Shown here one piece after another: positions 23,667-35,453 of a stretch of DNA of 64,000 nucleotides. Location of the stretch: NCBI RefSeq assembly GCF_004331265.1, contig NZ_SJOO01000004.1:124001-188000 (forward strand), written 5' to 3'. The position numbers and the translations under genes were made by a program. The notes under the pieces are model-generated. The model worked only from the letters and a program-made list of their open reading frames with translations, was not told where the DNA came from and did not search any database. The stretch's first letter is position 1. Each line of letters begins with the position of its first letter. Source of the DNA: Enterobacter wuhouensis. Lineage in GTDB: Bacteria; Pseudomonadota; Gammaproteobacteria; Enterobacterales; Enterobacteriaceae.

Positions 23667-23753
23667 ATGACACGCACCATTCGTTTCACCGGTCTACTAC
23701 TACTAAACGCATCCACTGTGCGCGGTAGGCTGGCGGGCGAAATTCAGCGTTGA
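23667..23753 (+). CDS. leuL: leu operon leader peptide
   Basis: This 28-residue leader peptide (MTRTIRFTGLLLLNASTVRG at the start) controls attenuation of leuABCD. It contains four consecutive leucine codons at residues 10-13, all the rare CTA, as in E. coli. When charged leucyl-tRNA is scarce the ribosome stalls there and the downstream terminator fails to form. A GGAG ribosome-binding site is about 9 bp before the ATG. Confidence 0.95.
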   Translation: MTRTIRFTGLLLLNASTVRGRLAGEIQR

Positions 23754-23775
23754 ATCGTCACCAGTAAGACTAAAA

Positions 23776-23800
23776 CCCGCGCCACTGCGCGGGTTTTTTT
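23776..23800 (+). terminator. leu operon attenuator
   Basis: A perfect 7-bp stem CCCGCGC/GCGCGGG (23776-23782 with 23787-23793) with a four-base loop is followed by seven T residues (23794-23800). It lies 22 bp past leuL and 44 bp before leuA, the expected place of the leucine attenuator. Confidence 0.95.
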
Positions 23801-23843
23801 ATGCTCGTAGCAAGGCGCCCTAAGACTGACAAGGACCTAACAC

Positions 23844-26506
<2,663 letters not shown>

Positions 26507-26508
26507 TC

Positions 26509-27909
26509 ATGGCGAAGACGTTATATGAAAAGTTGTTTGACGCGCACGTTGTCTACGAGGCGCCAAACGAAACCCCGCTGTTGTACATCGACCGCCATCT
26601 GGTGCATGAGGTGACCTCCCCGCAGGCATTCGACGGGCTGCGCGCGCACAGGCGCCCGGTACGTCAGCCGGGTAAAACCTTCGCGACGATGGATCACAAC
26701 GTCTCGACCCAGACCAAAGACATCAATGCGTCCGGCGAGATGGCGCGCATTCAGATGCAGGAGCTGATCAAGAACTGCAACGAGTTCGGCGTTGAGCTGT
26801 ACGACCTGAACCACCCTTATCAGGGCATCGTTCACGTGATGGGGCCAGAACAGGGGATTACCCTGCCGGGCATGACCATCGTGTGCGGTGACTCCCATAC
26901 CGCGACCCACGGCGCGTTTGGCGCGCTGGCGTTCGGCATCGGCACGTCTGAAGTAGAGCACGTACTGGCGACGCAGACCCTGAAGCAGGGCCGCGCCAAA
27001 ACCATGAAGATTGAAGTGAAGGGCAAAGCCGCGCCGGGCATCACGGCGAAAGATATCGTGCTGGCGATCATCGGCAAAACCGGCAGCGCCGGCGGCACCG
27101 GCCACGTTGTGGAGTTCTGCGGCGAAGCCATTCAGGCGCTGAGCATGGAGGGGCGTATGACCCTGTGCAACATGGCCATCGAAATGGGGGCAAAAGCCGG
27201 TCTGGTCGCCCCGGACGAAACCACCTTCAACTACGTGAAGGGCCGCCTGCACGCGCCAAAAGAGCAGAATTATGTCGATGCCGTCGAATACTGGAAGACC
27301 CTGAAAACCGATGACGGTGCAACTTTTGATACCGTTGTCACCCTGCAGGCAGAAGAGATTGCGCCGCAGGTGACCTGGGGAACCAACCCGGGCCAGGTGA
27401 TTTCCGTCAACGACAGCATCCCCGATCCAACCTCTTTCGCCGATCCGGTTGAGCGTGCAAGCGCTGAAAAGGCGCTGGCCTACATGGGCCTGAAGCCTGG
27501 CGTTCCGTTGACGGATGTCGCCATCGATAAAGTGTTTATCGGTTCCTGCACCAACTCGCGTATCGAAGATTTACGCGCGGCGGCAGAGATCGCCAAAGGC
27601 CGCAAAGTGGCGCCGGGCGTGCAGGCGCTGGTGGTGCCTGGCTCCGGCCCGGTGAAAGCCCAGGCAGAAGCCGAAGGTCTGGATAAGATCTTTATCGAAG
27701 CAGGCTTCGAATGGCGCTTGCCGGGCTGCTCCATGTGCCTGGCCATGAACAACGACCGCCTGAATCCGGGCGAGCGCTGCGCCTCCACCAGCAACCGTAA
27801 CTTTGAAGGTCGCCAGGGCCGCGGTGGGCGTACCCATCTGGTCAGCCCGGCAATGGCCGCCGCCGCGGCAGTCACCGGCCATTTCGCCGATATCCGCAGC
27901 CTGAAATAA
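26509..27909 (+). CDS. leuC: 3-isopropylmalate dehydratase large subunit
   Basis: LeuC is the aconitase-family large subunit that, with LeuD, isomerises 2- to 3-isopropylmalate. The 466 residues match E. coli. The three [4Fe-4S] ligand cysteines are visible in FIGSCTNSR (near 347) and [11 protein letters not shown] (near 407 and 410). It is followed by leuD after 10 bp with AGGAGA as ribosome-binding site. Confidence 0.99.
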   Translation: MAKTLYEKLFDAHVVYEAPNETPLLYIDRHLVHEVTSPQAFDGLRAHRRPVRQPGKTFATMDHNVSTQTKDINASGEMARIQMQELIKNCNEFGVELYDLNHPYQGIVHVMGPEQGITLPGMTIVCGDSHTATHGAFGALAFGIGTSEVEHVLATQTLKQGRAKTMKIEVKGKAAPGITAKDIVLAIIGKTGSAGGTGHVVEFCGEAIQALSMEGRMTLCNMAIEMGAKAGLVAPDETTFNYVKGRLHAPKEQNYVDAVEYWKTLKTDDGATFDTVVTLQAEEIAPQVTWGTNPGQVISVNDSIPDPTSFADPVERASAEKALAYMGLKPGVPLTDVAIDKVFIGSCTNSRIEDLRAAAEIAKGRKVAPGVQALVVPGSGPVKAQAEAEGLDKIFIEAGFEWRLPGCSMCLAMNNDRLNPGERCASTSNRNFEGRQGRGGRTHLVSPAMAAAAAVTGHFADIRSLK

Positions 27910-27919
27910 GGAGACAATC

Positions 27920-28525
27920 ATGGCAGAGAAATTTACCCAACATACGGGCCGGGTTGTCCCACTCGACGCCGCTAACGTCGATACCGATGCGATCATCCCA
28001 AAGCAGTTTTTGCAGAAAGTAACGCGCACGGGATTTGGTGCGCACCTGTTTAACGACTGGCGTTTCCTGGACGATAAGGGCGAAGTACCCAACCCGGAAT
28101 TCGTTCTGAACTTTCCGGAATACAAAGGCGCGTCGATTTTACTGGCGCGAGAAAACTTTGGCTGCGGCTCGTCGCGTGAACACGCTCCCTGGGCGCTGAC
28201 CGACTACGGTTTTAAGGTGGTTATCGCGCCGAGCTTCGCGGATATCTTCTACGGCAACAGCTTCAACAACCAGCTGCTGCCGGTGACGCTGAGCGATGCG
28301 CAGGTCGATGAGCTGTTTGCGCTTGTACAGGCGAATCCGGGCATTTCGTTTGAGGTAGATCTGGAAGCGGAAGTGGTGAAAGCCGGTGATAAGACCTACA
28401 GCTTCAGCATTGATGCCTTCCGCCGCCACTGCATGCTGAACGGTCTGGACAGCATCGGCCTGACGCTCCAGCACGAAGACGCTATCTCAGCATACGAGAA
28501 AAAACAGCCTGCGTTTATGGGCTAA
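27920..28525 (+). CDS. leuD: 3-isopropylmalate dehydratase small subunit
   Basis: LeuD is the swivel-domain small subunit of isopropylmalate isomerase. The 201 residues match E. coli. The [15 protein letters not shown] motif of the substrate-recognising domain is clear. It is the last gene of leuABCD and is followed within 5 bp by a strong hairpin. Confidence 0.99.
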   Translation: MAEKFTQHTGRVVPLDAANVDTDAIIPKQFLQKVTRTGFGAHLFNDWRFLDDKGEVPNPEFVLNFPEYKGASILLARENFGCGSSREHAPWALTDYGFKVVIAPSFADIFYGNSFNNQLLPVTLSDAQVDELFALVQANPGISFEVDLEAEVVKAGDKTYSFSIDAFRRHCMLNGLDSIGLTLQHEDAISAYEKKQPAFMG

Positions 28526-28529
28526 AGGC

Positions 28530-28554
28530 AATGGCCCGCAGGGTGCGGGCCATT
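28530..28554 (+). terminator. leuABCD terminator hairpin
   Basis: A perfect 11-bp stem AATGGCCCGCA/TGCGGGCCATT (28530-28540 with 28544-28554) has a GGG loop. It begins 5 bp after the leuD stop. The T-run after it is weak (GATTTG), so termination may be partial. On the opposite strand the same hairpin lies inside the residual hok-like reading frame. Confidence 0.75.
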
Positions 28555-28654
28555 GATTTGACTACGTTTTGGCATTCCAGCCTCCTTATTGCTTTTCGGC
28601 AACGAAGAGACTAACCTCGCAATGATCGTTGTGAAGTTGGTCTCCCCATCAGTT

Positions 28655-28735
28655 TTTTGATGTGGGACTCTCCACTGTTTGCCTCTTGCGAAAGCCTGAG
28701 GCAAACAGCCTCAAGCACCCGCCACGCACTCTATG
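28655..28735 (+). ncRNA. candidate Sok-like antisense RNA (orphan)
   Basis: The plus strand carries the features of Sok antisense RNAs: the stem GTTTGCCTC/GAGGCAAAC (28677-28685, 28698-28706), followed immediately by GCCTCAAGCACCCGCC (28708-28723), a segment I recognise from Sok-family RNAs. GAGGC at 28698-28702 could instead pair with GCCTC at 28708-28712, an alternative fold. No good promoter is seen, so whether it is still transcribed is unknown. Ends are approximate. Confidence 0.5.
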
Positions 28736-28791
28736 CGCCTTCTTCGTTCCTGTCAGAAAGTCGTTTCATTTCGTGAAGCCGCCTTCCAGAA

Positions 28792-29970
28792 TTAAACATC
28801 TTTAACCCGGCAGGTCAGCCCAAGCGTAACCACCGAAATCGCCGCAATCATCCAGTACACCGAGGCATGGCCATAGCTTTGCGACAGCGCGCCCTGAATC
28901 ACGCCGGCAAGGATGACGCCCGTAGAAATGCTGTTGGTGAAAAGCGTGGTCGCGGAGCCCGCTCGCCCCGGCATTAAGTCCTGAAACCAGAGCATGCCTA
29001 TCCCGGCAACGATCCCGATAAACACCGCGTTAAACAGCTGCAATGCCAGCAGCGCCTCCCGCGAATGGAATAGGATCAGCCCCGCATAGAACAGCACCCC
29101 GGCAGCCACGGCAACGATCATCATCCGGCGTTTTCCAAAGCGCTTTACGTAATACCCGGCCAGGATCATCGCCGGAATTTCCAGCCCGGCGGCGGTGCCC
29201 ATCAGGACCCCCGCGAGCTTGTCCGGTAAACCCAGATCGCTGCTGATCCACAGCGGCATATCGATGATGTACATGGTGTTGCAGGTCCACATCAGCGTGG
29301 AGGCGATAAACAGCATGCGGACGTTCTTGTCCTGCCAGCCGCTCACCTGAGTGATGGGCTTATCCGTCGTCTGTTCAACGCGCGCCACCGACGGCAGCAC
29401 AAAGGCAATGAGCGCCAGGCTGATGACAAAGATCCCCGCCGCAATGGAAAACATGGTGGTAAAGCCATAATTCAGCGCGAGCATAAAGGCCAGCGGCGGC
29501 CCGATGACCCACGCCAGCGAGAGCTGCGCACGCATCACCGAGCTGAACATCACCACTTCCCGCGCCGAGCTATCGGCACATTCGCGAGCCAGCGCGAACA
29601 GCTGCGGCATGGCGGTATTCGCGAGAGAGGCCAGCAGCACGCCGCAGGTGATCAGCGTCAGGTAATGACGATTGAAGGCAAAGAGCAGCGCGTTGCCCAC
29701 GGCCATGGCGCAGCAAAAGAGGATCAGCCTGCGGCGATCGCCCCGGGCGTCGGAGCGTTTTGCCAGCCACAGGCTGACCAGAATCCCGGCAATGGCGTTG
29801 ACGGTATAAAACAACCCGACCCAAAACGGCTGCGCCCCCACCTCGCGGCTGAGGAACAGGCTCAGCGTCGGCGCCTGAAGCGCGCCCGCCACGCCCATCA
29901 TAAAGGCGACCAGCATAAAAGCAGCATACACGCCGTTCAGGCGTCGCCCCATCGTCATCAACCACAGCAT
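28792..29970 (-). CDS. setA: sugar efflux transporter SetA
   Basis: SetA is a major facilitator superfamily exporter that can expel glucose, lactose and some glycosides; it helps cells recover from sugar-phosphate stress. I start at the ATG ending at 29970 (MLWLMTMGRRLNGVY), giving 392 residues as in E. coli, with AAGGA about 8 bp upstream; a TTG two codons earlier is less likely. About twelve hydrophobic segments are visible, with the loop 2-3 motif LAKRSDARGDRRR. It lies 47 bp after the SgrS terminator and is probably expressed by read-through from sgrS. Confidence 0.97.
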   Translation of the reverse strand: MLWLMTMGRRLNGVYAAFMLVAFMMGVAGALQAPTLSLFLSREVGAQPFWVGLFYTVNAIAGILVSLWLAKRSDARGDRRRLILFCCAMAVGNALLFAFNRHYLTLITCGVLLASLANTAMPQLFALARECADSSAREVVMFSSVMRAQLSLAWVIGPPLAFMLALNYGFTTMFSIAAGIFVISLALIAFVLPSVARVEQTTDKPITQVSGWQDKNVRMLFIASTLMWTCNTMYIIDMPLWISSDLGLPDKLAGVLMGTAAGLEIPAMILAGYYVKRFGKRRMMIVAVAAGVLFYAGLILFHSREALLALQLFNAVFIGIVAGIGMLWFQDLMPGRAGSATTLFTNSISTGVILAGVIQGALSQSYGHASVYWMIAAISVVTLGLTCRVKDV

Positions 29971-30017
29971 GCGCAAGTCCTTGTGAAAGCGAATCGAAAT
30001 TGGGTGAATAATAAACG

Positions 30018-30263
30018 AAAAAAGCCAGCAAAAACATTTTGCTGGCGGGTGATTAGCACCAATACTCAGTCACACATGATCGAGGCGAGTTAGCGAGAAG
30101 AGGTCGGTTTCGTAACGTCCCACTGCATCAATTCTTCTAACGTTTTCAGCCGCTGCTCTGCACACTGGCGGGCCAGCCAGGACGTTCCCTTTGTCGCTGA
30201 AAAGTACTGCTGATAAAACTGACGTGCGGTAGACCTCTTCATAATTAACCTCCTCGCTTCATC
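30018..30263 (-). ncRNA. sgrS: SgrS small regulatory RNA
   Basis: SgrS is an Hfq-dependent RNA induced by SgrR during glucose-phosphate stress; it pairs with ptsG and manXYZ mRNAs and also encodes SgrT. The 5' end GATGAAG (plus 30257-30263) matches the E. coli start. The ptsG-pairing core GTGTGACTGAGTATTGGTG lies at plus 30057-30075 and is essentially unchanged from E. coli. The 3' terminator is a perfect 10-bp stem (30037-30046 with 30024-30033) and six T residues (30018-30023), as needed for Hfq. Length is about 246 nt against 227 in E. coli. Confidence 0.95.
30090..30242 (-). CDS. sgrT: inhibitor of glucose uptake transporter SgrT
   Basis: SgrT is the small protein encoded in the 5' part of SgrS; it blocks glucose transport through PtsG (EIICB-Glc). 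The frame gives 50 residues, MKRSTARQFYQQYFSATKGT and on to LEELMQWDVTKPTSSR. The RQFYQ.YF.AT and LMQWD segments match E. coli SgrT, which has 43 residues. Here a seven-residue N-terminal start MKRSTAR replaces MR, and a strong AGGAGG lies 7 bp before the ATG. Confidence 0.93.
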   Translation of the reverse strand: MKRSTARQFYQQYFSATKGTSWLARQCAEQRLKTLEELMQWDVTKPTSSR

Positions 30264-30330
30264 GAGAAGAATTATTGGCCTAATATAGGGATTAATAAAT
30301 TGCTGGTTTTTTGTGAGGAGTTCCCCTTTT
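30264..30330. promoter_or_regulatory. sgrS/sgrR divergent promoter region
   Basis: This 67-bp gap separates the 5' end of SgrS from the sgrR start. On the minus strand an AT-rich segment (AATAATT, near 30271-30277) sits at the -10 position of sgrS. In E. coli SgrR binds here, activating sgrS and repressing itself. GAGGAG before the sgrR ATG is the ribosome-binding site. The SgrR site itself cannot be defined by eye. Confidence 0.6.
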
Positions 30331-31986
30331 ATGCCTTCCGGTCGTCTGCAACAACAGTTTATCCGCCTCTGGCAGTGCTGTGAGGGGCAATCGCAAGAGA
30401 CCACGCTGAACGAGCTGGCCGATCTGCTCAGCTGTTCGCGTCGCCACATGCGCACGCTGCTCAACACCATGCAGCAGCAGGGCTGGCTGAACTGGGAGGC
30501 CGAGGCGGGACGCGGCAAACGCTCGCGCCTGACCTTCCTTTATACCGGCCTGGCGCTGCAGCAGCAGCGTGCGGAAGATCTGCTGGAGCAGGATCGCATC
30601 GATCAGCTGGTACAGCTGGTGGGCGATAAGGCGGCCGTGCGCCAGATGCTGGTTTCCCATCTCGGACGCAGCTTTCGTCAGGGCCGACATATCCTGCGGG
30701 TGCTCTACTATCGCCCAATGAAAAATCTGTTGCCCGGCACGGCCTTACGCCGCTCTGAAACCCACATGGCCCGGCAAATCTTCAGCGGCCTGACGCGCAT
30801 AAATGAGGAAAACGGGGAACTGGAAGCGGATCTCGCCCACCACTGGCAGCAGCTTTCCCCGCTTCACTGGCGCTTCTTCTTACGCCCCGGCATCCATTTT
30901 CACCACGGCCGCGAGCTGGAAATGCACGACGTCATCGCCTCTCTGGAACGCGTCCGCAAGCTCCCGCTCTACTCCCATATCTCCCGCGTCCACTCCCCCA
31001 CGGCCTGGACGCTGGATATCGAGTTGTCCCAGCAGGATAAGTGGCTTCCCTGGCTGCTGGGCTATGTGCCGTCAATGATTCTGCCCGGCGAATGGGAATC
31101 GCTGAACAATTTTGCCAGCCAGCCGATTGGCACCGGGCCCTACTCCGTCTCCCGCAATAACAGCAACCAGCTGAAAATCCGCGCGTTCGACGACTACTTT
31201 GGCTATCGGGCGCTGATCGACGAAGTGAACGTGTGGGTATTACCGGATCTCAATGAGGACCTGAGCTGCGGGCTGACGCTGGAAGGCCCCACCACGGGAG
31301 AAAAAGCCGTGGAGAGTCGCCTGGAGGAGGGATGCTATTATCTCCTGTTTGACCGCCGCACCCACCGTGGGGCAAATCAGGCCGTCCGCAAGTGGATCAG
31401 CCACGTGTTATCCCCTTCCAATCTGATCTACCATGCGGAAGAGCAGTACCAGACATACTGGTTCCCGGCGTACGGCCTGCTCCCTCGCTGGCACCACGCC
31501 CGCCCGACGCGCAGTGATAAACCCGCCGGGCTGGAGTCCATCACCCTGACCTACTACCGCGAGCACGTGGAGCACCGCTTTATCGCCAGAATCATGGGCA
31601 AGCTGTTAGCGGCCGAGGGCGTTAAGCTGGAGATCCATGAAGTCGACTACGATGAATGGCATCGCGGCGATATCACCAGCGATATCTGGCTGAACAGCGC
31701 CAACTTCACCCTGCCGCTCGATTTCTCACTCTTTTCCCATCTGTATGAAGTCCCCCTGATCCAGCACTGCATCGACCGGGACTGGCATGAGGACGCCGCC
31801 GAATGGCGTGCAGGCGAGATGAACCTGGCCACCTGGTGCCAGCAGCTGCTGGCCGAGCAGGCGATCGTGCCGCTGATCCACCACTGGCTGATGATTCAGG
31901 GCCAGCGCAGCATGCGCGGCCTGCGGATGAATACCCTGGGCTGGTTTGATTTCAAATCCGCCTGGTTTGCACCGCCGGAGCCATAA
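30331..31986 (+). CDS. sgrR: transcriptional regulator SgrR
   Basis: SgrR senses sugar-phosphate stress and activates sgrS. I start at the ATG at 30331 ([17 protein letters not shown]), giving 551 residues as in E. coli; GAGGAG lies 10 bp upstream. The N-terminal winged helix-turn-helix covers about residues 1-115 ([16 protein letters not shown]), and the rest is a periplasmic solute-binding-protein-like ligand domain. It is divergent from sgrS. Confidence 0.98.
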   Translation: MPSGRLQQQFIRLWQCCEGQSQETTLNELADLLSCSRRHMRTLLNTMQQQGWLNWEAEAGRGKRSRLTFLYTGLALQQQRAEDLLEQDRIDQLVQLVGDKAAVRQMLVSHLGRSFRQGRHILRVLYYRPMKNLLPGTALRRSETHMARQIFSGLTRINEENGELEADLAHHWQQLSPLHWRFFLRPGIHFHHGRELEMHDVIASLERVRKLPLYSHISRVHSPTAWTLDIELSQQDKWLPWLLGYVPSMILPGEWESLNNFASQPIGTGPYSVSRNNSNQLKIRAFDDYFGYRALIDEVNVWVLPDLNEDLSCGLTLEGPTTGEKAVESRLEEGCYYLLFDRRTHRGANQAVRKWISHVLSPSNLIYHAEEQYQTYWFPAYGLLPRWHHARPTRSDKPAGLESITLTYYREHVEHRFIARIMGKLLAAEGVKLEIHEVDYDEWHRGDITSDIWLNSANFTLPLDFSLFSHLYEVPLIQHCIDRDWHEDAAEWRAGEMNLATWCQQLLAEQAIVPLIHHWLMIQGQRSMRGLRMNTLGWFDFKSAWFAPPEP

Positions 31987-32025
31987 CGCTTTCGTAATAT
32001 TCACCAAATCATTACAATAGCGCCG

Positions 32026-32154
32026 TTCTCAACGGGGTGCTGCATCACTGATGTGCGCTGAGATAATACCCGTCGAACCTGATCCGGATAACGCCGGCGA
32101 AGGGATTTGAGGCTGTCTCTCAAAATCCTTTGCCACTCAACCTTGAGGTGCAAA
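32026..32154 (+). promoter_or_regulatory. TPP riboswitch (THI element) and thiB expression platform
   Basis: The conserved aptamer features are clear: ACGGGGTGC, GCTGAGATAATACCC and GAACCTGATCCGGATAACGC, ending with GCGAAGGGA. Closing stem P1 is CTCAA (32028-32032) with TTGAG (32107-32111). Downstream, a second CTCAA (32119-32123) and a third (32136-32140) occur, and the thiB ribosome-binding site is itself in TTGAG (32143-32147). A hairpin around 32131-32152 would mask that site. TPP binding is therefore expected to shut translation of thiBPQ. Confidence 0.95.
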
Positions 32155-33138
32155 GTGTTAAAAAAAGTTCTCCCCCTGCTGGCGCTGTTTGCGCTGCCTG
32201 CTTTTGCGAAGCCCGTCCTGACGGTCTACACCTACGACTCCTTCTCCGCCGACTGGGGGCCTGGCCCGGTAGTCAAAAAAGCCTTCGAAGCCGACTGTAA
32301 CTGCGAGCTGAAGTTCGTGGCGCTGGAGGACGGCGTGTCGCTGCTCAATCGTCTTCGCATGGAAGGCAAAAACAGCAAGGCCGACGTGGTGCTCGGGCTG
32401 GATAACAACCTGCTGGAAGCCGCCACGCAAACCAGGCTGTTTGCCAAAAGCGGCGTTGCGGCAGATGCCGTTAACGTGCCGGGCGGCTGGAAAAATGACA
32501 CCTTTGTGCCGTTCGACTACGGCTACTTTGCGTTTGTTTACGACAAAAACAAGCTGAAAAACCCGCCGAAGAGCCTGAAAGAGCTGGTGGAAAGTGACCA
32601 GAAATGGCGCGTGATTTACGAAGATCCGCGTACCAGCACGCCAGGTCTGGGCCTGCTGCTGTGGATGCAAAAGGTCTACGGGGATAAAGCCCCCGAAGCG
32701 TGGCAGAAGCTGGCCGCCAAAACCGTCACCGTGACCAAGGGCTGGAGCGAAGCCTACGGCCTGTTCCTGAAAGGCGAAAGCGACCTGGTGCTGAGCTACA
32801 CCACCTCTCCGGCCTACCACATCATCGCCGAGAAGAAAGATAACTACGCGGCGGCGAATTTTGCTGAGGGTCACTACCTTCAGGTGGAAGTGGCAGCGCG
32901 TACCGCCGCCAGCAAGCAGCCGGAGCTGGCCGAGAAGTTCCTGAAATTTATGGTTTCACCGGCGTTCCAGAACGCTATTCCGACGGGCAACTGGATGTAT
33001 CCGGTCACTAACGTTGCCCTGCCCGCAGGTTTCGAGCAGTTGACTAAACCAACAGCCTCGCTGGAGTTTACGCCGCAGCAGGTTGCCGCGCAGCGTGCCG
33101 CATGGGTAAGTGAATGGCAACGCGCCGTCAGCCGCTGA
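32155..33138 (+). CDS. thiB: thiamine/TPP ABC transporter periplasmic binding protein
   Basis: ThiB (TbpA) binds thiamine, thiamine monophosphate and TPP in the periplasm and delivers them to ThiPQ. I start at the GTG at 32155, giving 327 residues as in E. coli and beginning MLKKVLPLLALFALPAFA, a good signal peptide cut before KPVLTVY. A longer frame from 32107 would start inside the riboswitch and is rejected. The stop overlaps thiP by 25 bp. Confidence 0.97.
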   Translation: MLKKVLPLLALFALPAFAKPVLTVYTYDSFSADWGPGPVVKKAFEADCNCELKFVALEDGVSLLNRLRMEGKNSKADVVLGLDNNLLEAATQTRLFAKSGVAADAVNVPGGWKNDTFVPFDYGYFAFVYDKNKLKNPPKSLKELVESDQKWRVIYEDPRTSTPGLGLLLWMQKVYGDKAPEAWQKLAAKTVTVTKGWSEAYGLFLKGESDLVLSYTTSPAYHIIAEKKDNYAAANFAEGHYLQVEVAARTAASKQPELAEKFLKFMVSPAFQNAIPTGNWMYPVTNVALPAGFEQLTKPTASLEFTPQQVAAQRAAWVSEWQRAVSR

Positions 33139-34724
33139 TCCCCGGCTGGTTAATTCCCGGGCTTATGGCCGCCATCCTGATGGTGGCGGTCAGCCTGGGG
33201 GCTTTTCTCGCGCTGTGGCTCAACGCGCCGGAGAGCGATCTGCTCGCACTCTGGCACGACAGCTATCTCTGGCACGTTATTCGGTTCTCCTTCTGGCAGG
33301 CTTTTCTCTCCGCGCTACTGTCGACGATCCCGGCCATCTTCCTCGCGAGAGCGCTGTACCGCAGACGTTTTCCCGGCCGGCAGGCGCTGCTGCGCCTGTG
33401 CGCGATGACGCTGATCCTGCCGGTGCTGGTGGCGGTATTTGGCATCCTGAGCGTGTATGGCCGTCAGGGCTGGCTGGCCACGCTCTTTGCATTTTTAGGC
33501 CTGGAGTGGACCTTCTCTCCCTACGGCCTGAAGGGCATTCTGCTGGCGCACGTCTTTTTCAATATGCCGATGGCGACGCGGCTCTTTTTGCAGGCGCTGG
33601 AGAATATTCCGGGCGAACAGCGTCAGGTTGCCGCCCAGCTCGGCATGCGCGGCGCGTCTTTCTTCCGCTTCGTCGAATGGCCGTGGCTTCGCCGTCAGAT
33701 CCCGCCCGTGGCGGCATTAATCTTCATGCTCTGCTTCGCCAGCTTTGCCACCGTGCTGTCACTCGGGGGCGGGCCGCAGGCCACCACCATCGAGCTCGCG
33801 ATCTTTCAGGCGCTGAGTTACGACTACGATCCGGGCCGCGCCGCGCTGCTGGCGATGGTGCAGATGGCGTGCTGTCTTGTGTTGGTGCTCCTGAGCCAGC
33901 GCCTGAGCAAAGCCATTTCTCCCGGCAGTAACCAGATAGCGGGCTGGCGCGATCCGCAGGACAGCCTGCACAGACGCATCACCGATTTTATCCTTATCGC
34001 GCTGGCGCTGATGCTTCTGCTGCCGCCGCTTCTGGCCGTTGTCGTCGACGGTCTGAACCTCAATCTTGTTTCCGTATTGCAACAGCCCGTGCTCTGGCAG
34101 GCGACGTGGACCTCGGTACGCATCGCGCTGGCCGCCGGGCTGCTGTGCGTCATACTGACCATGATGCTGCTCTGGAGCAGCCGTGAACTCTACGCGCGTC
34201 AGGCCCGTAAGGCCGGGCAAATGCTGGAGCTGACGGGCATGCTGATCCTGGCGATGCCGGGCATCGTGCTGGCGACGGGCTTCTTTTTACTGTTCAACAG
34301 CACCATTGGCCTGCCGGAGAGCGCCGACGGCATCGTGATTTTTACCAACGCCCTGATGGCCATCCCTTACGCGCTTAAAGTGCTGGAAAACCCGATGCGC
34401 GACGTGAACAGCCGCTACGGTTTGCTCTGTCAGTCGCTGGGGATGCAGGGCTGGCAGCGGCTGAAGGTGGTGGAACTCCGCGCCCTTAAACGACCGCTGG
34501 CGCAGGCGCTGGCCTTCGCCTGCGTGCTGTCGATAGGGGATTTTGGCGTCGTGGCGCTGTTCGGCAATGAAGACTTCCGCACGCTGCCGTTCTGGCTTTA
34601 TCAGCAAATTGGCTCCTACCGCAGCCAGGATGGGGCCGTCACGGCACTCTTACTGCTGCTGCTGTGCTTTGCGTTATTTACCGTTATCGAAAAACTTCCG
34701 GGGCGTGATGTTAGAACTGACTGA
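33114..34724 (+). CDS. thiP: thiamine/TPP ABC transporter permease
   Basis: ThiP is the inner-membrane permease of the thiamine importer. The 536 residues match E. coli. The protein is a fused pair of permease halves with about twelve hydrophobic segments and two EAA-type loops ([20 protein letters not shown] and the [20 protein letters not shown] stretch) that contact ThiQ. It overlaps thiB by 25 bp and thiQ by 17 bp. Confidence 0.97.
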   Translation: MATRRQPLIPGWLIPGLMAAILMVAVSLGAFLALWLNAPESDLLALWHDSYLWHVIRFSFWQAFLSALLSTIPAIFLARALYRRRFPGRQALLRLCAMTLILPVLVAVFGILSVYGRQGWLATLFAFLGLEWTFSPYGLKGILLAHVFFNMPMATRLFLQALENIPGEQRQVAAQLGMRGASFFRFVEWPWLRRQIPPVAALIFMLCFASFATVLSLGGGPQATTIELAIFQALSYDYDPGRAALLAMVQMACCLVLVLLSQRLSKAISPGSNQIAGWRDPQDSLHRRITDFILIALALMLLLPPLLAVVVDGLNLNLVSVLQQPVLWQATWTSVRIALAAGLLCVILTMMLLWSSRELYARQARKAGQMLELTGMLILAMPGIVLATGFFLLFNSTIGLPESADGIVIFTNALMAIPYALKVLENPMRDVNSRYGLLCQSLGMQGWQRLKVVELRALKRPLAQALAFACVLSIGDFGVVALFGNEDFRTLPFWLYQQIGSYRSQDGAVTALLLLLLCFALFTVIEKLPGRDVRTD

Positions 34725-35409
34725 TGTAACCTGGCTCTACCAGCATCTGCCGATGCGCTTTACGCTCTCCGTGCGTCAGGGGGAGATGATTGCCGTGCTT
34801 GGCCCAAGCGGCGCGGGGAAAAGTACGCTGCTCAATTTGATCGCCGGTTTTTTGCAACCGGCAAGCGGAACGATCGTGATTGAGAACCGTGACCATACCC
34901 GCACCCCGCCGGCAAAGCGCCCTGTTTCAATGCTGTTTCAGGAAAACAACCTGTTTACCCACCTGACGGTACGGCAAAACATCGCGCTGGGAATGCATCC
35001 GGGACTCAGGCTGAACGACGCCCAGCGACACAAGCTGGAACTGATTGCCGGGCAAATGGGGATCGCTGAGTTTATCGACAGGCTACCGGGCGAACTGTCC
35101 GGCGGCCAGCGTCAGCGCGTGGCGCTGGCGCGCTGTCTTGTGCGCGAGCAGTCCGTTCTGCTGCTGGATGAACCCTTCTCTGCGCTCGATCCCGCGCTGC
35201 GCCAGGAGATGCTGACCCTGGTGCAGGATGTCTGCCAGCGTCAGCAGCTCACAATGCTGATGGTGTCGCACAGCATTGAGGACGCAGCCCGCATCGCGCC
35301 GCGATCGGTTGTGATCGCGGAGGGGCGTATTTTGTGGGATGGACGTACAGAAGAACTGCTGAGTGGTAAGGCGGGGGCGTCTTCGCTGTTGGGCATTCAT
35401 GCTGTCTGA
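34708..35409 (+). CDS. thiQ: thiamine/TPP ABC transporter ATP-binding protein
   Basis: ThiQ is the ATPase of the thiamine importer. I start at the ATG at 34708 ([18 protein letters not shown]), giving 233 residues (E. coli 232). Walker [10 protein letters not shown] is at residues 32-40, the signature [14 protein letters not shown] is at about 131-144, and Walker [14 protein letters not shown] follows. A longer frame from 34543 runs inside thiP and is not used. The start overlaps thiP by 17 bp. Confidence 0.97.
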   Translation: MLELTDVTWLYQHLPMRFTLSVRQGEMIAVLGPSGAGKSTLLNLIAGFLQPASGTIVIENRDHTRTPPAKRPVSMLFQENNLFTHLTVRQNIALGMHPGLRLNDAQRHKLELIAGQMGIAEFIDRLPGELSGGQRQRVALARCLVREQSVLLLDEPFSALDPALRQEMLTLVQDVCQRQQLTMLMVSHSIEDAARIAPRSVVIAEGRILWDGRTEELLSGKAGASSLLGIHAV

Positions 35410-35410
35410 T

Positions 35411-35446
35411 GCCCTCACCCTGACCCTCTCCCACGGGGAGAGGGAA
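35411..35446. repeat. extragenic palindromic repeat between convergent thiQ and yabI
   Basis: CCCTCACCC followed by the perfect 9-bp stem CCCTCTCCC/GGGAGAGGG (35424-35432 with 35436-35444) is a short extragenic repeat common in enterobacteria; read on the minus strand it encodes the familiar SLSPWERVRVR string seen in spurious frames. It lies in the 44-bp gap between two converging genes and could end both transcripts, with a T-run on the minus strand side only upstream of the stem. Confidence 0.7.
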
Positions 35447-35453
35447 AAAGTCC

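Larger units (their letters stand above)
28522..28760 (-). pseudogene. degenerate hok/mok-like toxin locus
   Basis: On the minus strand this stretch resembles the leader of hok-family type I toxin mRNAs: a GGGTGCTTGAGGCTGTTTGC segment, a 9-bp stem GTTTGCCTC/GAGGCAAAC (plus arms 28677-28685 and 28698-28706), a second imperfect stem in the CCCACATC/GATGGGG region, then AAGGAGG and an ATG (plus 28573-28575). The frame after that ATG reads only [17 protein letters not shown] and runs straight into the leuD terminator, so the hydrophobic toxin body is missing. An in-frame mok-like extension is open upstream. I infer a hok gene whose 3' part was deleted. Similarity to hok leaders is from memory, not a search. 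Confidence 0.6.

Noticed and set aside
32107..32154. N-terminal extension of thiB
   Set aside because: It would start inside the TPP riboswitch and would displace the signal peptide from the N-terminus.
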